Positions 7,351 to 12,965 of a stretch of DNA of 15,703 bases are shown piece after piece (within the stretch, counting starts at the first letter, position 1; every line of letters starts with the position of its first letter). The notes under the pieces were generated by a model. The model saw nothing but the letters and a program-made list of their open reading frames with translations, was not told the DNA's origin and made no database searches. A program made the position numbers and the translations under genes. This DNA comes from IMCC26256 sp046081705 (GTDB taxonomy: Bacteria > Actinomycetota > Acidimicrobiia > IMCC26256). Where the stretch lies: NCBI GenBank assembly GCA_046081705.1, contig JBJTWK010000087.1:1-15703 (forward strand), given 5' to 3'.

Positions 7351-7373
7351 AGTATGCGAGGAGGGTCGGACAG
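7351..7373 (-). promoter_or_regulatory. NTGTCCGAC motif with -10-like CATACT upstream of the nuclease-rmuC operon
   Basis: On the minus strand: CTGTCCGAC (7373-7365), 8 bases, then CATACT (7356-7351). A start near 7344 would give a leader of about 24 bases before the ATG at 7320, enough for the AGGAG site. This copy has the best -10 after the one at 11215. It precedes DNA-repair genes, as expected for a DNA-damage promoter. Confidence 0.55.
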
Positions 7374-7386
7374 GGTCCGCGGATCC

Positions 7387-8517
7387 CTACCGGTCCGGGT
7401 CGATCGCGGCCCGGGTCACGTCGGCGAACCGTGCCGTCCCGAGCAGGGCCAGGCCGTTCTCGAGTTCGGCCCGCAGGATCCCGAGCACGCCGGCGACCCC
7501 GGCGGGTCCGGCCGTGGCGAGGCCGTAGAGGATCGGCCGGCCGACGAGCACCGCGTCGGCGCCGAGCGCACGGGCCTTGATGGCGTCGGTCCCCCGCCGG
7601 ATGCCGCCGTCGACGAGCACATCCACCCGACCGTCGACCGCCTCGGCGACCCGTGGGAGCGCCGCAGCACCCGACGGCACCGTGTCGAGCTGGCGACCAC
7701 CGTGGTTCGAGACGACCACGCCGGCGACCCCGTGCTCGACCGCCTCGTGCGCGTCGGCCGGGTGCAGGACGCCCTTCACGATGACGGGCAGGTCGCACCA
7801 CGACGCGACCTCACCGATGTCGGACCACGTGAGCGACGGGTCGAACACGCGCGGGAGATCGAACATCGTCATCGGCTCCGTGGACCCTGCGGCTGCGATC
7901 GACGGCACGACGACATCGCCGCCGAGGGTGAAGTGGGTGCGCATCTCACGCTCGCGCCGGCCCGCGGGTGGCAGATCGACGGTGATGACGATCGCCTCGA
8001 ACCCGTGGTCGGCCGCGTCCTCGACGATCGTGCGCGTGAGCCCGCGGTCGCGCAGCATGTAGAGCTGGAACCAGCGCGCCACCTCGGGTGCGCCGGCGGC
8101 GAGGTCGTGCGGCGCGGTGTGGGCGAGCGTGGAGAGCACGTAGAGCGCGTCGGCGTCGTGCGCGCCGCGGGCCGTGGCGATCTCGGCCCCCGGATCGGCG
8201 AGCCCGTGGAACGCGGTCGGCGCGACCACGAACGGGTGTGCGCGGCGCTGCCCGAGGAGTTCGCACGACGTGTCGACGGTCTCGATGCCCTGGAGCACGC
8301 GCGGCCACATCGTGATCCGCTCCCACGACGCGACGTTCTCGCGCAGTGTCATCTCGTCGGCGCCACCGCCCGCGTAGTACCCGAGGGTCGGCGCCGGGAG
8401 CACGGTCTCGAAGACCGTGCGGTAGTCGGCGAGGGTGACCGGCAGCCCGTCGGACCCCGTCGGGACGGCGGCGAGCGCGTCGGCCCGTCGATCCCAGGGG
8501 TGCGTCGCTTCGGTCAT
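7387..8517 (-). CDS. FMN-dependent alpha-hydroxy-acid oxidase/dehydrogenase (lactate/glycolate oxidase family)
   Basis: 376 aa from ATG 8517, chosen because GGAGG lies 8 bases upstream; an ATG at 8568 would add 17 residues. The enzyme is a TIM barrel that oxidises an L-2-hydroxy acid to the 2-oxo acid using FMN. Visible family residues: LGYYAGGGADEMTLREN (45-61, FMN/substrate Tyr region), FVVAPTAFHGLADP, WFQLYMLRD, VIVKGV with Lys248, SNHGGRQLD with catalytic His272 and substrate-binding Arg275, VDGGIRRGTDAIKARALGADAVLVGRP for the FMN phosphate. No signal or membrane segment is present. Lactate, glycolate, mandelate or a longer hydroxy acid are all possible. It stands as its own unit, with its own upstream gap and no partner gene. 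Confidence 0.92.
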   Translation of the reverse strand: MTEATHPWDRRADALAAVPTGSDGLPVTLADYRTVFETVLPAPTLGYYAGGGADEMTLRENVASWERITMWPRVLQGIETVDTSCELLGQRRAHPFVVAPTAFHGLADPGAEIATARGAHDADALYVLSTLAHTAPHDLAAGAPEVARWFQLYMLRDRGLTRTIVEDAADHGFEAIVITVDLPPAGRREREMRTHFTLGGDVVVPSIAAAGSTEPMTMFDLPRVFDPSLTWSDIGEVASWCDLPVIVKGVLHPADAHEAVEHGVAGVVVSNHGGRQLDTVPSGAAALPRVAEAVDGRVDVLVDGGIRRGTDAIKARALGADAVLVGRPILYGLATAGPAGVAGVLGILRAELENGLALLGTARFADVTRAAIDPDR

Positions 8518-8612
8518 CTCGGCATCCTCCGGCGTCGGCCCGCCGGACGACGGAACCGAGGCGATCATCCCACGTCGGCGTCGCGGTGTTGCCGGGTCCG
8601 GGGCCGGCCTGA

Positions 8613-8651
8613 CGTCGGGCGCGCGGCGCCTGCCCCGCCGCGCGCCCGACG
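8613..8651 (-). terminator. Strong hairpin after the NYN-nuclease gene
   Basis: CGTCGGGCGCGCGGCG (8613-8628) and CGCCGCGCGCCCGACG (8636-8651) form a perfect 16-bp G+C stem with a 7-base loop. It begins 13 bases past the stop of the minus-strand NYN gene. It has no T-run, as is common for actinobacterial terminators. It also separates this unit from the hydroxy-acid oxidase downstream. Confidence 0.7.
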
Positions 8652-8664
8652 AACCGTGGACGCG

Positions 8665-9180
8665 TCAGACGATCAGCACGAGATCGTCGTCGAAGCGCCC
8701 CAGCGGCCGGATGCCGAGTCCATGTCCGCTCAAGGCGCCGGAACGCTTGCCGCGCCCGCTGAGGATGACGACGTGCACGCCCAGGTTCCGGGCCGCGAGC
8801 GCCAGGCCGAGGAACCCGTGGTCACCGCTGCCGATGACGAGACGCTCGTAGCGCGCCGCGATGCGTTCCGGCGTGTCGACGGCGAGGAGCGCGCGGTCCG
8901 CACCGTCGACACCGTTCGCCTTCCGTCGACTGATGCCGCTCGGGAGATGGAACGCGAGTTCGTCCATCACGAGCCCGCACGCTGCGACGACGACCTGGTC
9001 GCCGGCGCGCACGCCGGCCCGACGTTCGTACGTGCGGTAGGCCGCGAGATGGTCGGCCAGCGGGCGCCGCGGCCCGCCAGACAGGTTCTCGATGTCGACG
9101 AGGTGCAGCGAGCGGCCGATGGCATCGGGCGACCGCTCGACGGTGACGGTGCCGGTGGTCAGGTCGATGAGCTTGTTCAC
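8665..9180 (-). CDS. NYN/PIN-like domain protein (predicted ribonuclease)
   Basis: 171 aa from GTG 9180, with GGAGG 8 bases upstream. The core shows the acidic sites of the NYN branch of PIN-like nucleases: LHLVDIENL with Asp29 and Glu31-Asn32, GVDGADRALL with Asp92 and Asp95, VIGSGDHGFLGLALAARNLGVHVVIL with Asp120, then a final strand. NYN proteins are metal-dependent RNases or RNA-processing factors. The family call is good; the RNA target is unknown. The 41-aa membrane peptide gene lies 45 bases upstream on the same strand, so they may be co-transcribed. A TGTCCGAC motif precedes that pair. Confidence 0.8.
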   Translation of the reverse strand: MNKLIDLTTGTVTVERSPDAIGRSLHLVDIENLSGGPRRPLADHLAAYRTYERRAGVRAGDQVVVAACGLVMDELAFHLPSGISRRKANGVDGADRALLAVDTPERIAARYERLVIGSGDHGFLGLALAARNLGVHVVILSGRGKRSGALSGHGLGIRPLGRFDDDLVLIV

Positions 9181-9225
9181 GGGAGGTGCCTCCGAGGTTC
9201 GGGTCCGGGTGGACCGAGGGTGGGT

Positions 9226-9351
9226 TCAGATGAGGAAGAGCAGGAACACGAGCACGAGCGGCACGACCACGATGAAGGCGACGCCGAGGACGATCACCAT
9301 GAGCACGAAGAGGATCGCCACGAGGATGATCCGTACCCAGTCGAAGAACAT
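9226..9351 (-). CDS. Small hydrophobic membrane peptide (41 aa)
   Basis: The frame runs from ATG 9351 to TGA 9226. The peptide starts MFFDWVRIIL and is then almost all Val, Leu, Ile and Phe, with a single Pro near residue 31 and an end in FLLFLI. It is enough for one long or two short membrane helices. The leader carries GGGG and GGAG close to the ATG (GGGGCGGAGCG). Against: a short hydrophobic frame can arise by chance. For: Val and Leu codons use G/C third bases, the start has a purine-rich site, and it fits tightly between promoter motif and NYN gene. Function is unknown; small membrane regulator or toxin-like peptide are both open. Confidence 0.6.
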   Translation of the reverse strand: MFFDWVRIILVAILFVLMVIVLGVAFIVVVPLVLVFLLFLI

Positions 9352-9428
9352 CGCTCCGCCCCGCCCCCTGCCGTCCGTCCGGTGCACGACCGACCGTCGG
9401 CACTCGGGCTGACGGGCGGTCGCATGGC

Positions 9429-9451
9429 AGCATCGCCGGGGGGTCGGACAT
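9429..9451 (-). promoter_or_regulatory. NTGTCCGAC motif with -10-like GATGCT
   Basis: On the minus strand: ATGTCCGAC (9451-9443), 8 bases, then GATGCT (9434-9429). It points toward the small membrane peptide (start 9351) and the NYN gene. It lies back to back with the leaderless FKBP promoter on the plus strand. Confidence 0.45.
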
Positions 9452-9486
9452 GGTCCCGGCGACGTCGGGCCCGGGCGGGTTCGGGC

Positions 9487-9492
9487 TACCGT
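9487..9492 (+). promoter_or_regulatory. -10 element TACCGT of a leaderless FKBP transcript
   Basis: TACCGT ends 6 bases before the ATG, so transcription would begin at about the start codon. There is no Shine-Dalgarno. The same 6-base spacing is seen for the gene starting at 11051. Confidence 0.5.
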
Positions 9493-9498
9493 GTCGCC

Positions 9499-10065
9499 AT
9501 GGCCGGACGCAGGAACACCCAGTGGCAGCGATACGTGGTGGCGGGGGTCCTCGCCGCCATGGTCGGAGGCATCGGCTTCGCCGCCTGCGGGGGTGGATCG
9601 TCCTCGGAGTCCGAGGGCTCCACGACCACCACGACCACCGCCCCGGGCCCGGCATCGGCGAAGGGCAAGCCCTGCGTGGCGCGGGTGGACCCGCTGCCGG
9701 AGGGGGCGCCCGAGGTGCCGGTCGTCGTCGGGCCCGCGCCGACCGAACTCGTGATCGACGACCTGGTGCCCGGCACGGGGCCAGCCGTCACCCCCGAATC
9801 CACGGTGACCGTCGACTACATCGGCGTGTCCTGCTCGACCGGCAAGGTGTTCGACGCCTCGTACGGTAGGGGCGAACCGGTGACCTTCCCCCTCAACCAG
9901 GTGATCCCCGGGTGGACCCAGGGCCTGACCGGCATGCAGGCCGGCGGGACGCGTCTGCTCGGCATCCCCTCCGACCTCGCCTACGGCCCGCAGTCACCCT
10001 CGCCGGCGATCGCGCCCGACGAGGCACTCTGGTTCGTCGTGCAACTGCGGTCGATCGCGGGCTGA
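9499..10065 (+). CDS. FKBP-type peptidyl-prolyl cis-trans isomerase, predicted lipoprotein
   Basis: 188 aa. Residues 1-29 are a basic, hydrophobic signal (MAGRRNTQWQRYVVAGVLAA) ending at GFAAC, a lipobox-like site with Cys30. A Ser/Thr-rich spacer (SSSESEGSTTTTTT) would hold the domain off the membrane. Residues of about 85-188 are the FKBP domain: VTVDYIGVSCSTGKVFDASYG, EPVTFPLNQVIPGWTQGL, MQAGGTRLLGIPSDLAYG, ALWFVVQLRSI. It catalyses proline isomerisation and so helps fold exported proteins outside the membrane. The variant LAYGPQSPSPAI replaces the usual YGxxGxxxxIP segment, as in other actinobacterial members. The ATG at 9499 is supported by the -10 directly upstream and by the signal peptide. 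Confidence 0.93.
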   Translation: MAGRRNTQWQRYVVAGVLAAMVGGIGFAACGGGSSSESEGSTTTTTTAPGPASAKGKPCVARVDPLPEGAPEVPVVVGPAPTELVIDDLVPGTGPAVTPESTVTVDYIGVSCSTGKVFDASYGRGEPVTFPLNQVIPGWTQGLTGMQAGGTRLLGIPSDLAYGPQSPSPAIAPDEALWFVVQLRSIAG

Positions 10066-10085
10066 GCCCGCGCACCCCGGGGCGG

Positions 10086-10105
10086 CCGTCGAACGACGGG
10101 ACGGC
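10086..10105. terminator. Weak hairpin between convergent genes
   Basis: CCGTC-GAAC-GACGG (10086-10099) is a short perfect stem. GCCGTC (10085-10090) can alternatively pair with GACGGC (10100-10105). It sits 20 bases after the FKBP stop and just before the convergent zinc-ribbon gene's end. Confidence 0.3.
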
Positions 10106-10111
10106 GTCGAC

Positions 10112-10300
10112 CTACCAGGGCTCCCCGTCGAGTTCGTCCTCATCGAGGTCCTCATCGAGCTCGTCGTCGAGGTCGTCGTCGTCCTCCGACTCCTCGTCGG
10201 GGTCCTCGTCGGGGTCCTCGTCGTAGGGGTGGTCACAGGCCGGGCAGAAGTCCCAGCCGTCGAACTCGGTCTCGCCGCACACGGGACAGTGTCCGCTCAT
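10112..10300 (-). CDS. Small zinc-ribbon protein with poly-acidic C-terminal tail
   Basis: 62 aa from ATG 10300, with GGAGG 4 bases upstream. Residues 1-25 hold two knuckles, CPVC (5-8) and CPAC (19-22), a typical four-cysteine zinc ribbon. The rest is nearly all Asp and Glu (DEDPDEDPDEESEDDDD and on), ending DGEPW. Such small ribbons often bind nucleic acid or a protein partner, and an acidic tail can mimic DNA or tether basic proteins. No specific function is known to me. The low-complexity tail is encoded by GAC/GAG repeats, seen on the plus strand as tcgtcctcatcg-type runs. Confidence 0.8.
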   Translation of the reverse strand: MSGHCPVCGETEFDGWDFCPACDHPYDEDPDEDPDEESEDDDDLDDELDEDLDEDELDGEPW

Positions 10301-10348
10301 CGGCCCTCCGGGTGAGGTGGTGCCGGTGCCCTGCGCGCCGGCCCCGTG

Positions 10349-10371
10349 ATCCGACCACGGGGGTCGGACAC
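10349..10371 (-). promoter_or_regulatory. NTGTCCGAC motif, also part of a hairpin
   Basis: On the minus strand: GTGTCCGAC (10371-10363), 8 bases, then TCGGAT, a poor -10. TCCGACC (10350-10356) and GGTCGGA (10362-10368) can also pair as a 7-bp stem, 5 bases after the stop of the upstream minus-strand gene. The site may therefore act as that gene's terminator, as the zinc-ribbon gene's promoter (start 10300), or both. Confidence 0.4.
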
Positions 10372-10373
10372 GG

Positions 10374-11051
10374 TCAGTCGACGAGGCGCAGCACCGCCCG
10401 TGCGATGCGGGCCGCGTCCTCGGCCCGGAGGTCCCGCGGCAGTTCCATGCGGAACGGGCCGAACGAGGTCTTCACGGTGATGACGCGTCGGTCCTCGGGA
10501 TCCGACGAACGGTTCGACGCCGGGTAGGCGAACCCGCCGTCGAGCGACGTGCGCGGGTACGACGGCATCGCCATCGACATCGCGCGCGATGCCTCAGCGG
10601 CGAAGGAGCGATCGGCGAGCGGCTCGTCGAACGAGGCGGCATAGAGCGATACCGAATCGTCGAACCGTTCGGGGGCGGGCGATCGCCGGGCCCGCTTCGG
10701 GGCGCGCGTGCCGAGCTTGTGGAGGTAGAGGTCCTCCTCCCCGCCGGCCTCGGCCCGCAGGTAGTCGCGGGTCCAGCGGGCGAAGCGGCGCCAGTTCTCC
10801 GCGTAGTTCGCCGCGGTCGACGACCGGGGGCGACGGTCGGAGGCGGGCTGGTTCGTGAACCGCTCGATCTGGAGCTCGACCCGGTCGGGGTCGATCGGGA
10901 TCGGGCGGGGGTCGTCGGGCAGTTCGAAGCCGCTCGCGGCCAGGACCTTGCGGGCGGAGTGGTGGAGCAGTTTCCCGTAGCCCTCGCTGTAGCCCCGGGC
11001 CTCCCGGAGGCGGCGCTCGATCCGGGCCAGATCCCGTGCGGTCGTTTCCAT
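10374..11051 (-). CDS. Protein of unknown function with a recombinase-core-like helical segment
   Basis: 225 aa from ATG 11051; the frame extends to an ATG at 11114, but a good promoter overlaps that extension. Residues 1-40 are helical and basic (METTARDLARIERRLREARG, YGKLLHHSARKVL). Around residues 75-105, RSSTAANYAENWRRFARWTR and DYLRAEAG resemble the SAM-like core-binding domain of tyrosine recombinases (T-x-x-xY-x-x-x-W-x-x-F-x-x-W). The catalytic domain with its R-H-R-Y residues is absent. The middle is low-complexity, and the C-terminus is compact (VITVKTSFGPFRMELP, AEDAARIARAVLRLVD). I do not recognise the family. It could be a degenerate integrase, or an unrelated protein with a similar helix pattern. 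It starts without a ribosome binding site. Confidence 0.72.
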   Translation of the reverse strand: METTARDLARIERRLREARGYSEGYGKLLHHSARKVLAASGFELPDDPRPIPIDPDRVELQIERFTNQPASDRRPRSSTAANYAENWRRFARWTRDYLRAEAGGEEDLYLHKLGTRAPKRARRSPAPERFDDSVSLYAASFDEPLADRSFAAEASRAMSMAMPSYPRTSLDGGFAYPASNRSSDPEDRRVITVKTSFGPFRMELPRDLRAEDAARIARAVLRLVD

Positions 11052-11057
11052 GCCCGG

Positions 11058-11087
11058 ATCATAAACCGAAATTCTTATGGGAGTCAG
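11058..11087 (-). promoter_or_regulatory. Sigma-A-like promoter giving a leaderless mRNA
   Basis: On the minus strand: CTGACT (11087-11082) as -35, an 18-base AT-richer spacer, TATGAT (11063-11058) as -10, then CCGGGC and the ATG at 11051. The start of transcription falls on or beside the start codon. This is the closest match to a consensus housekeeping promoter in the window. Confidence 0.65.
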
Positions 11088-11147
11088 GAATATAGGAGGC
11101 CGCTTCAGTGTCATAGATGGCCCAACTCACCCGAAGCAGGGGGTTCG

Positions 11148-11161
11148 ATGTCCGACCCCCC
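11148..11161 (+). repeat. NTGTCCGAC motif, upstream copy of a pair
   Basis: ATGTCCGACCCCCC lies exactly 50 bases before the second copy at 11198. The hexamer 8 bases downstream (CTGTAC) is a poor -10. It may be a second regulator-binding site or a decayed promoter. Confidence 0.45.
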
Positions 11162-11197
11162 TGGCTGTACGACCCGGAAGCACCACCCCGGGGAACC

Positions 11198-11220
11198 ATG
11201 TCCGACCCCCTCTGTAATCT
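11198..11220 (+). promoter_or_regulatory. NTGTCCGAC motif with -10 TAATCT ahead of the phosphatase/ARPP-1/VWA operon
   Basis: ATGTCCGAC (11198-11206), 8 bases, then TAATCT (11215-11220). Transcription from about 11227 would leave a 46-base leader with the AAGGAG site at 11261-11266. GGAACC (11192-11197) also lies 17 bases before TAATCT, so an ECF-type -35 is a rival reading. Confidence 0.55.
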
Positions 11221-11272
11221 TTATCCATAACGCACCACCCCCCAGCAGAGCCTCGATCCCAAGGAGATCCAC

Positions 11273-11914
11273 ATGTCCACGACCCACAGCACCCCGAGCC
11301 ACAGCACCCCGAGCATCCGATCCACCACCGACTCGCTGCTCACCCCGAGCGAGCGGGCCGAGCGGCTCCACGACGCCCAGCAGGCCCTGATGGGCCGGCT
11401 CTGGGAGGCCCGGACCGCCGACATCGCCCGCCTCGACGTCGTGGCCGGCCGGTTCATCCTCACGGGTGACCTGGACTTCCACGGTCCCGGGTCGGACCGC
11501 CGGGCCCGGCTCGACGAGTGGGTCGCCGCCGGGGCCGAGTGGTACCTGGACTGCCGCATCGAGTCCGACGACATCGCGTTCATCGCCGAGCACGCGCCCC
11601 ATATCCGGTACATCCACGCGCCGACCGACGACGACGGCCTCCCGAAGGACGAGTGGTTCGACGTCGTGCTCACCGGGCTCGGCGACGCCCTCCACGACGA
11701 CTCCATCGGCGTCATCACGTGTCACCTAGGGGCGCACCGAGCTCCGAGCGCGCTCCTCCGCATCCTGCTCGAGCTGGGCTGGCACGAACTCGACGCGCTC
11801 GCCGAGATCGCCGAGGCCCGCCCCGTCGCCCAGGTGCTCTACGCGACCGACGCGTTCCAGCACTTCGCCCTCGGAGCGCTCTGGGGCGATATCCCGTCCG
11901 ATCCGCGGCGCTGA
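11273..11914 (+). CDS. CX5R dual-specificity-phosphatase-like protein
   Basis: 213 aa, with AAGGAG (11261-11266) six bases before the ATG. After a Ser/Thr/Pro-rich N-terminus and a helical linker come the elements of a protein-tyrosine/dual-specificity phosphatase fold. IRYIHAPTDDDGLPKDEWFD (111-130) has candidate general acids Asp119-121. GVITCHLGAHRAPSALLRIL (146-165) has Cys150-x5-Arg156, the phosphate loop. ELDALAEIAEARPVAQVL then matches the helical C-terminal part. The classic HC before the loop is TC here. It probably removes phosphate from a protein, nucleotide or RNA end, or it has become a binding protein. It is first in a three-gene operon and precedes the ARPP-1-like gene by 53 bases. 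A 15-bp tandem duplication (11284-11313) encodes HSTPS twice. Confidence 0.78.
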   Translation: MSTTHSTPSHSTPSIRSTTDSLLTPSERAERLHDAQQALMGRLWEARTADIARLDVVAGRFILTGDLDFHGPGSDRRARLDEWVAAGAEWYLDCRIESDDIAFIAEHAPHIRYIHAPTDDDGLPKDEWFDVVLTGLGDALHDDSIGVITCHLGAHRAPSALLRILLELGWHELDALAEIAEARPVAQVLYATDAFQHFALGALWGDIPSDPRR

Positions 11915-11967
11915 CCCCCGACCCCCGAACCACGACCACCAACCGACGAAACGGAGCAACGATCACC

Positions 11968-12906
11968 ATGACGACCATCCTCGACCACCTCGACACCGCC
12001 AGCATCGGCCGCCCCAAGCGCGTCGGTCCCGTCGCGCTCTACCCGGTCTACTGGCACGGCCCCGCTGCGCTCCCCTACGACACCGCCGCCGACGCGTTCG
12101 CCGCCGGCACCCTCACGGTCGAGGAGGCGCAGACGGTCCCGACCCTGCTCGTCACGAACTCCGGCGATCGCCCGGTGCTCCTCACCGACGGCGAGGTCCT
12201 CGAGGGCGGGTGGCAGAACCGCACCGTCGTCGTGCCCGTGCTCATCCAGCCGGGCGAGGTCGGCGTGCCCGTGCCCGTCGCCTGCGTCGAGGCCGGCCGC
12301 TGGGGCACCGGTGCCCGCTCGTTCGGGCGGGCCGGCCAGCGGGTGTCGCGCCGCATCCGCCGCACCATCACGCGTTCGGTGCACGCGGTCCCCGGTCAGG
12401 TCGCGCGCCACGTCGACCAGGGCGGCGTGTGGCAGGGCGTCGACGCCGTGCTCGAGGAGCGTCACGCGTTCGCCGACACCCGCTCGCTGCTCGCGGCCCG
12501 CGAGGACATCGTCCTCGACAGCGGCATCGACCCGAACCTCGCCGCCGTCGACCGTGCGGTGCGCGTGCTGCGCACCCTGCGGCCGCTCCCGCTGCAGACC
12601 GGTGTCGTCGTCGCCATCGGCGACCGGTGCATCAGCGCCGAGCTGTTCGACCGGCCCGAGACCCTCGCGACGTTCTGGGACGAGATCGTCTCCGCCATCG
12701 CACTCGACGTGCCCAAGCGCATCGACGGTGCGCGCCCGAGCATCTCGCGGGCGCTCCGGTTCCTGCGCCGGGTCAAGCGCGCCGAGGTCGAGACGGCCCC
12801 GGGCGTCGGCCTCGGCACCGAGTACCGGTTCCGCAGCGAGCGCGTCGCGGCCCAGGGCCTCGCGGTCGACGACCGCCTCGTGTGCCTCTCGGTGATCGCC
12901 GCATGA
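11968..12906 (+). CDS. ARPP-1-like domain protein (conflict/stress-associated family)
   Basis: 312 aa from ATG 11968, with GGAG (11953-11956) 11 bases upstream. Key stretches: VGPVALYPVYWHGP (19-32), TLTVEEAQTVPTLLVTNSGD (48-67), LTDGEVLEGGWQNRTVVVPV (72-91), VPVPVACVEAGRWG (100-113). This combination, especially DGE-x-L-x-G-x-x-QNR and PV-x-CVE-x-GRW, matches what I remember of ARPP-1. That domain is named for its gene association with ADP-ribosylglycohydrolases and rhodanese/phosphatase-superfamily proteins. The phosphatase-like gene directly upstream agrees with the name. The C-terminal part is helical and basic (SRALRFLRRVKRAEVE). It has no signal peptide. The biochemical role is undescribed as far as I know; the invariant Gln-Asn-Arg and Cys-Val-Glu suggest a catalytic or ligand site. 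Confidence 0.78.
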   Translation: MTTILDHLDTASIGRPKRVGPVALYPVYWHGPAALPYDTAADAFAAGTLTVEEAQTVPTLLVTNSGDRPVLLTDGEVLEGGWQNRTVVVPVLIQPGEVGVPVPVACVEAGRWGTGARSFGRAGQRVSRRIRRTITRSVHAVPGQVARHVDQGGVWQGVDAVLEERHAFADTRSLLAAREDIVLDSGIDPNLAAVDRAVRVLRTLRPLPLQTGVVVAIGDRCISAELFDRPETLATFWDEIVSAIALDVPKRIDGARPSISRALRFLRRVKRAEVETAPGVGLGTEYRFRSERVAAQGLAVDDRLVCLSVIAA

Positions 12907-12965
12907 CGAGCGGCGATCACCACCCGTCCACCACCACCCACAACCCCTGAGGAGGGAACCACCCC

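Noticed and set aside
4203..9498. Very long plus-strand frames (4203-6764 and 6754-10065)
   Set aside because: These are chance open frames in GC-rich DNA opposite rmuC, the nuclease, the oxidase and the NYN gene. Only the FKBP part from 9499 is real.
11284..11313. 15-bp tandem repeat as a mobile-element target duplication
   Set aside because: The two copies are adjacent and in frame, encoding HSTPS twice in a low-complexity N-terminus; simple slippage explains it.
11148..11390. Plus-strand gene starting at ATG in the motif (MSDPP...)
   Set aside because: It has no ribosome binding site, a non-actinobacterial-protein-like composition, and overlaps the phosphatase gene in another frame. The ATG is part of the repeated motif.
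11111..11725. Reverse frame of 204 codons opposite the phosphatase-like gene
   Set aside because: Antisense shadow; no motif, and the plus strand shows a conserved CX5R loop and good ribosome binding site.
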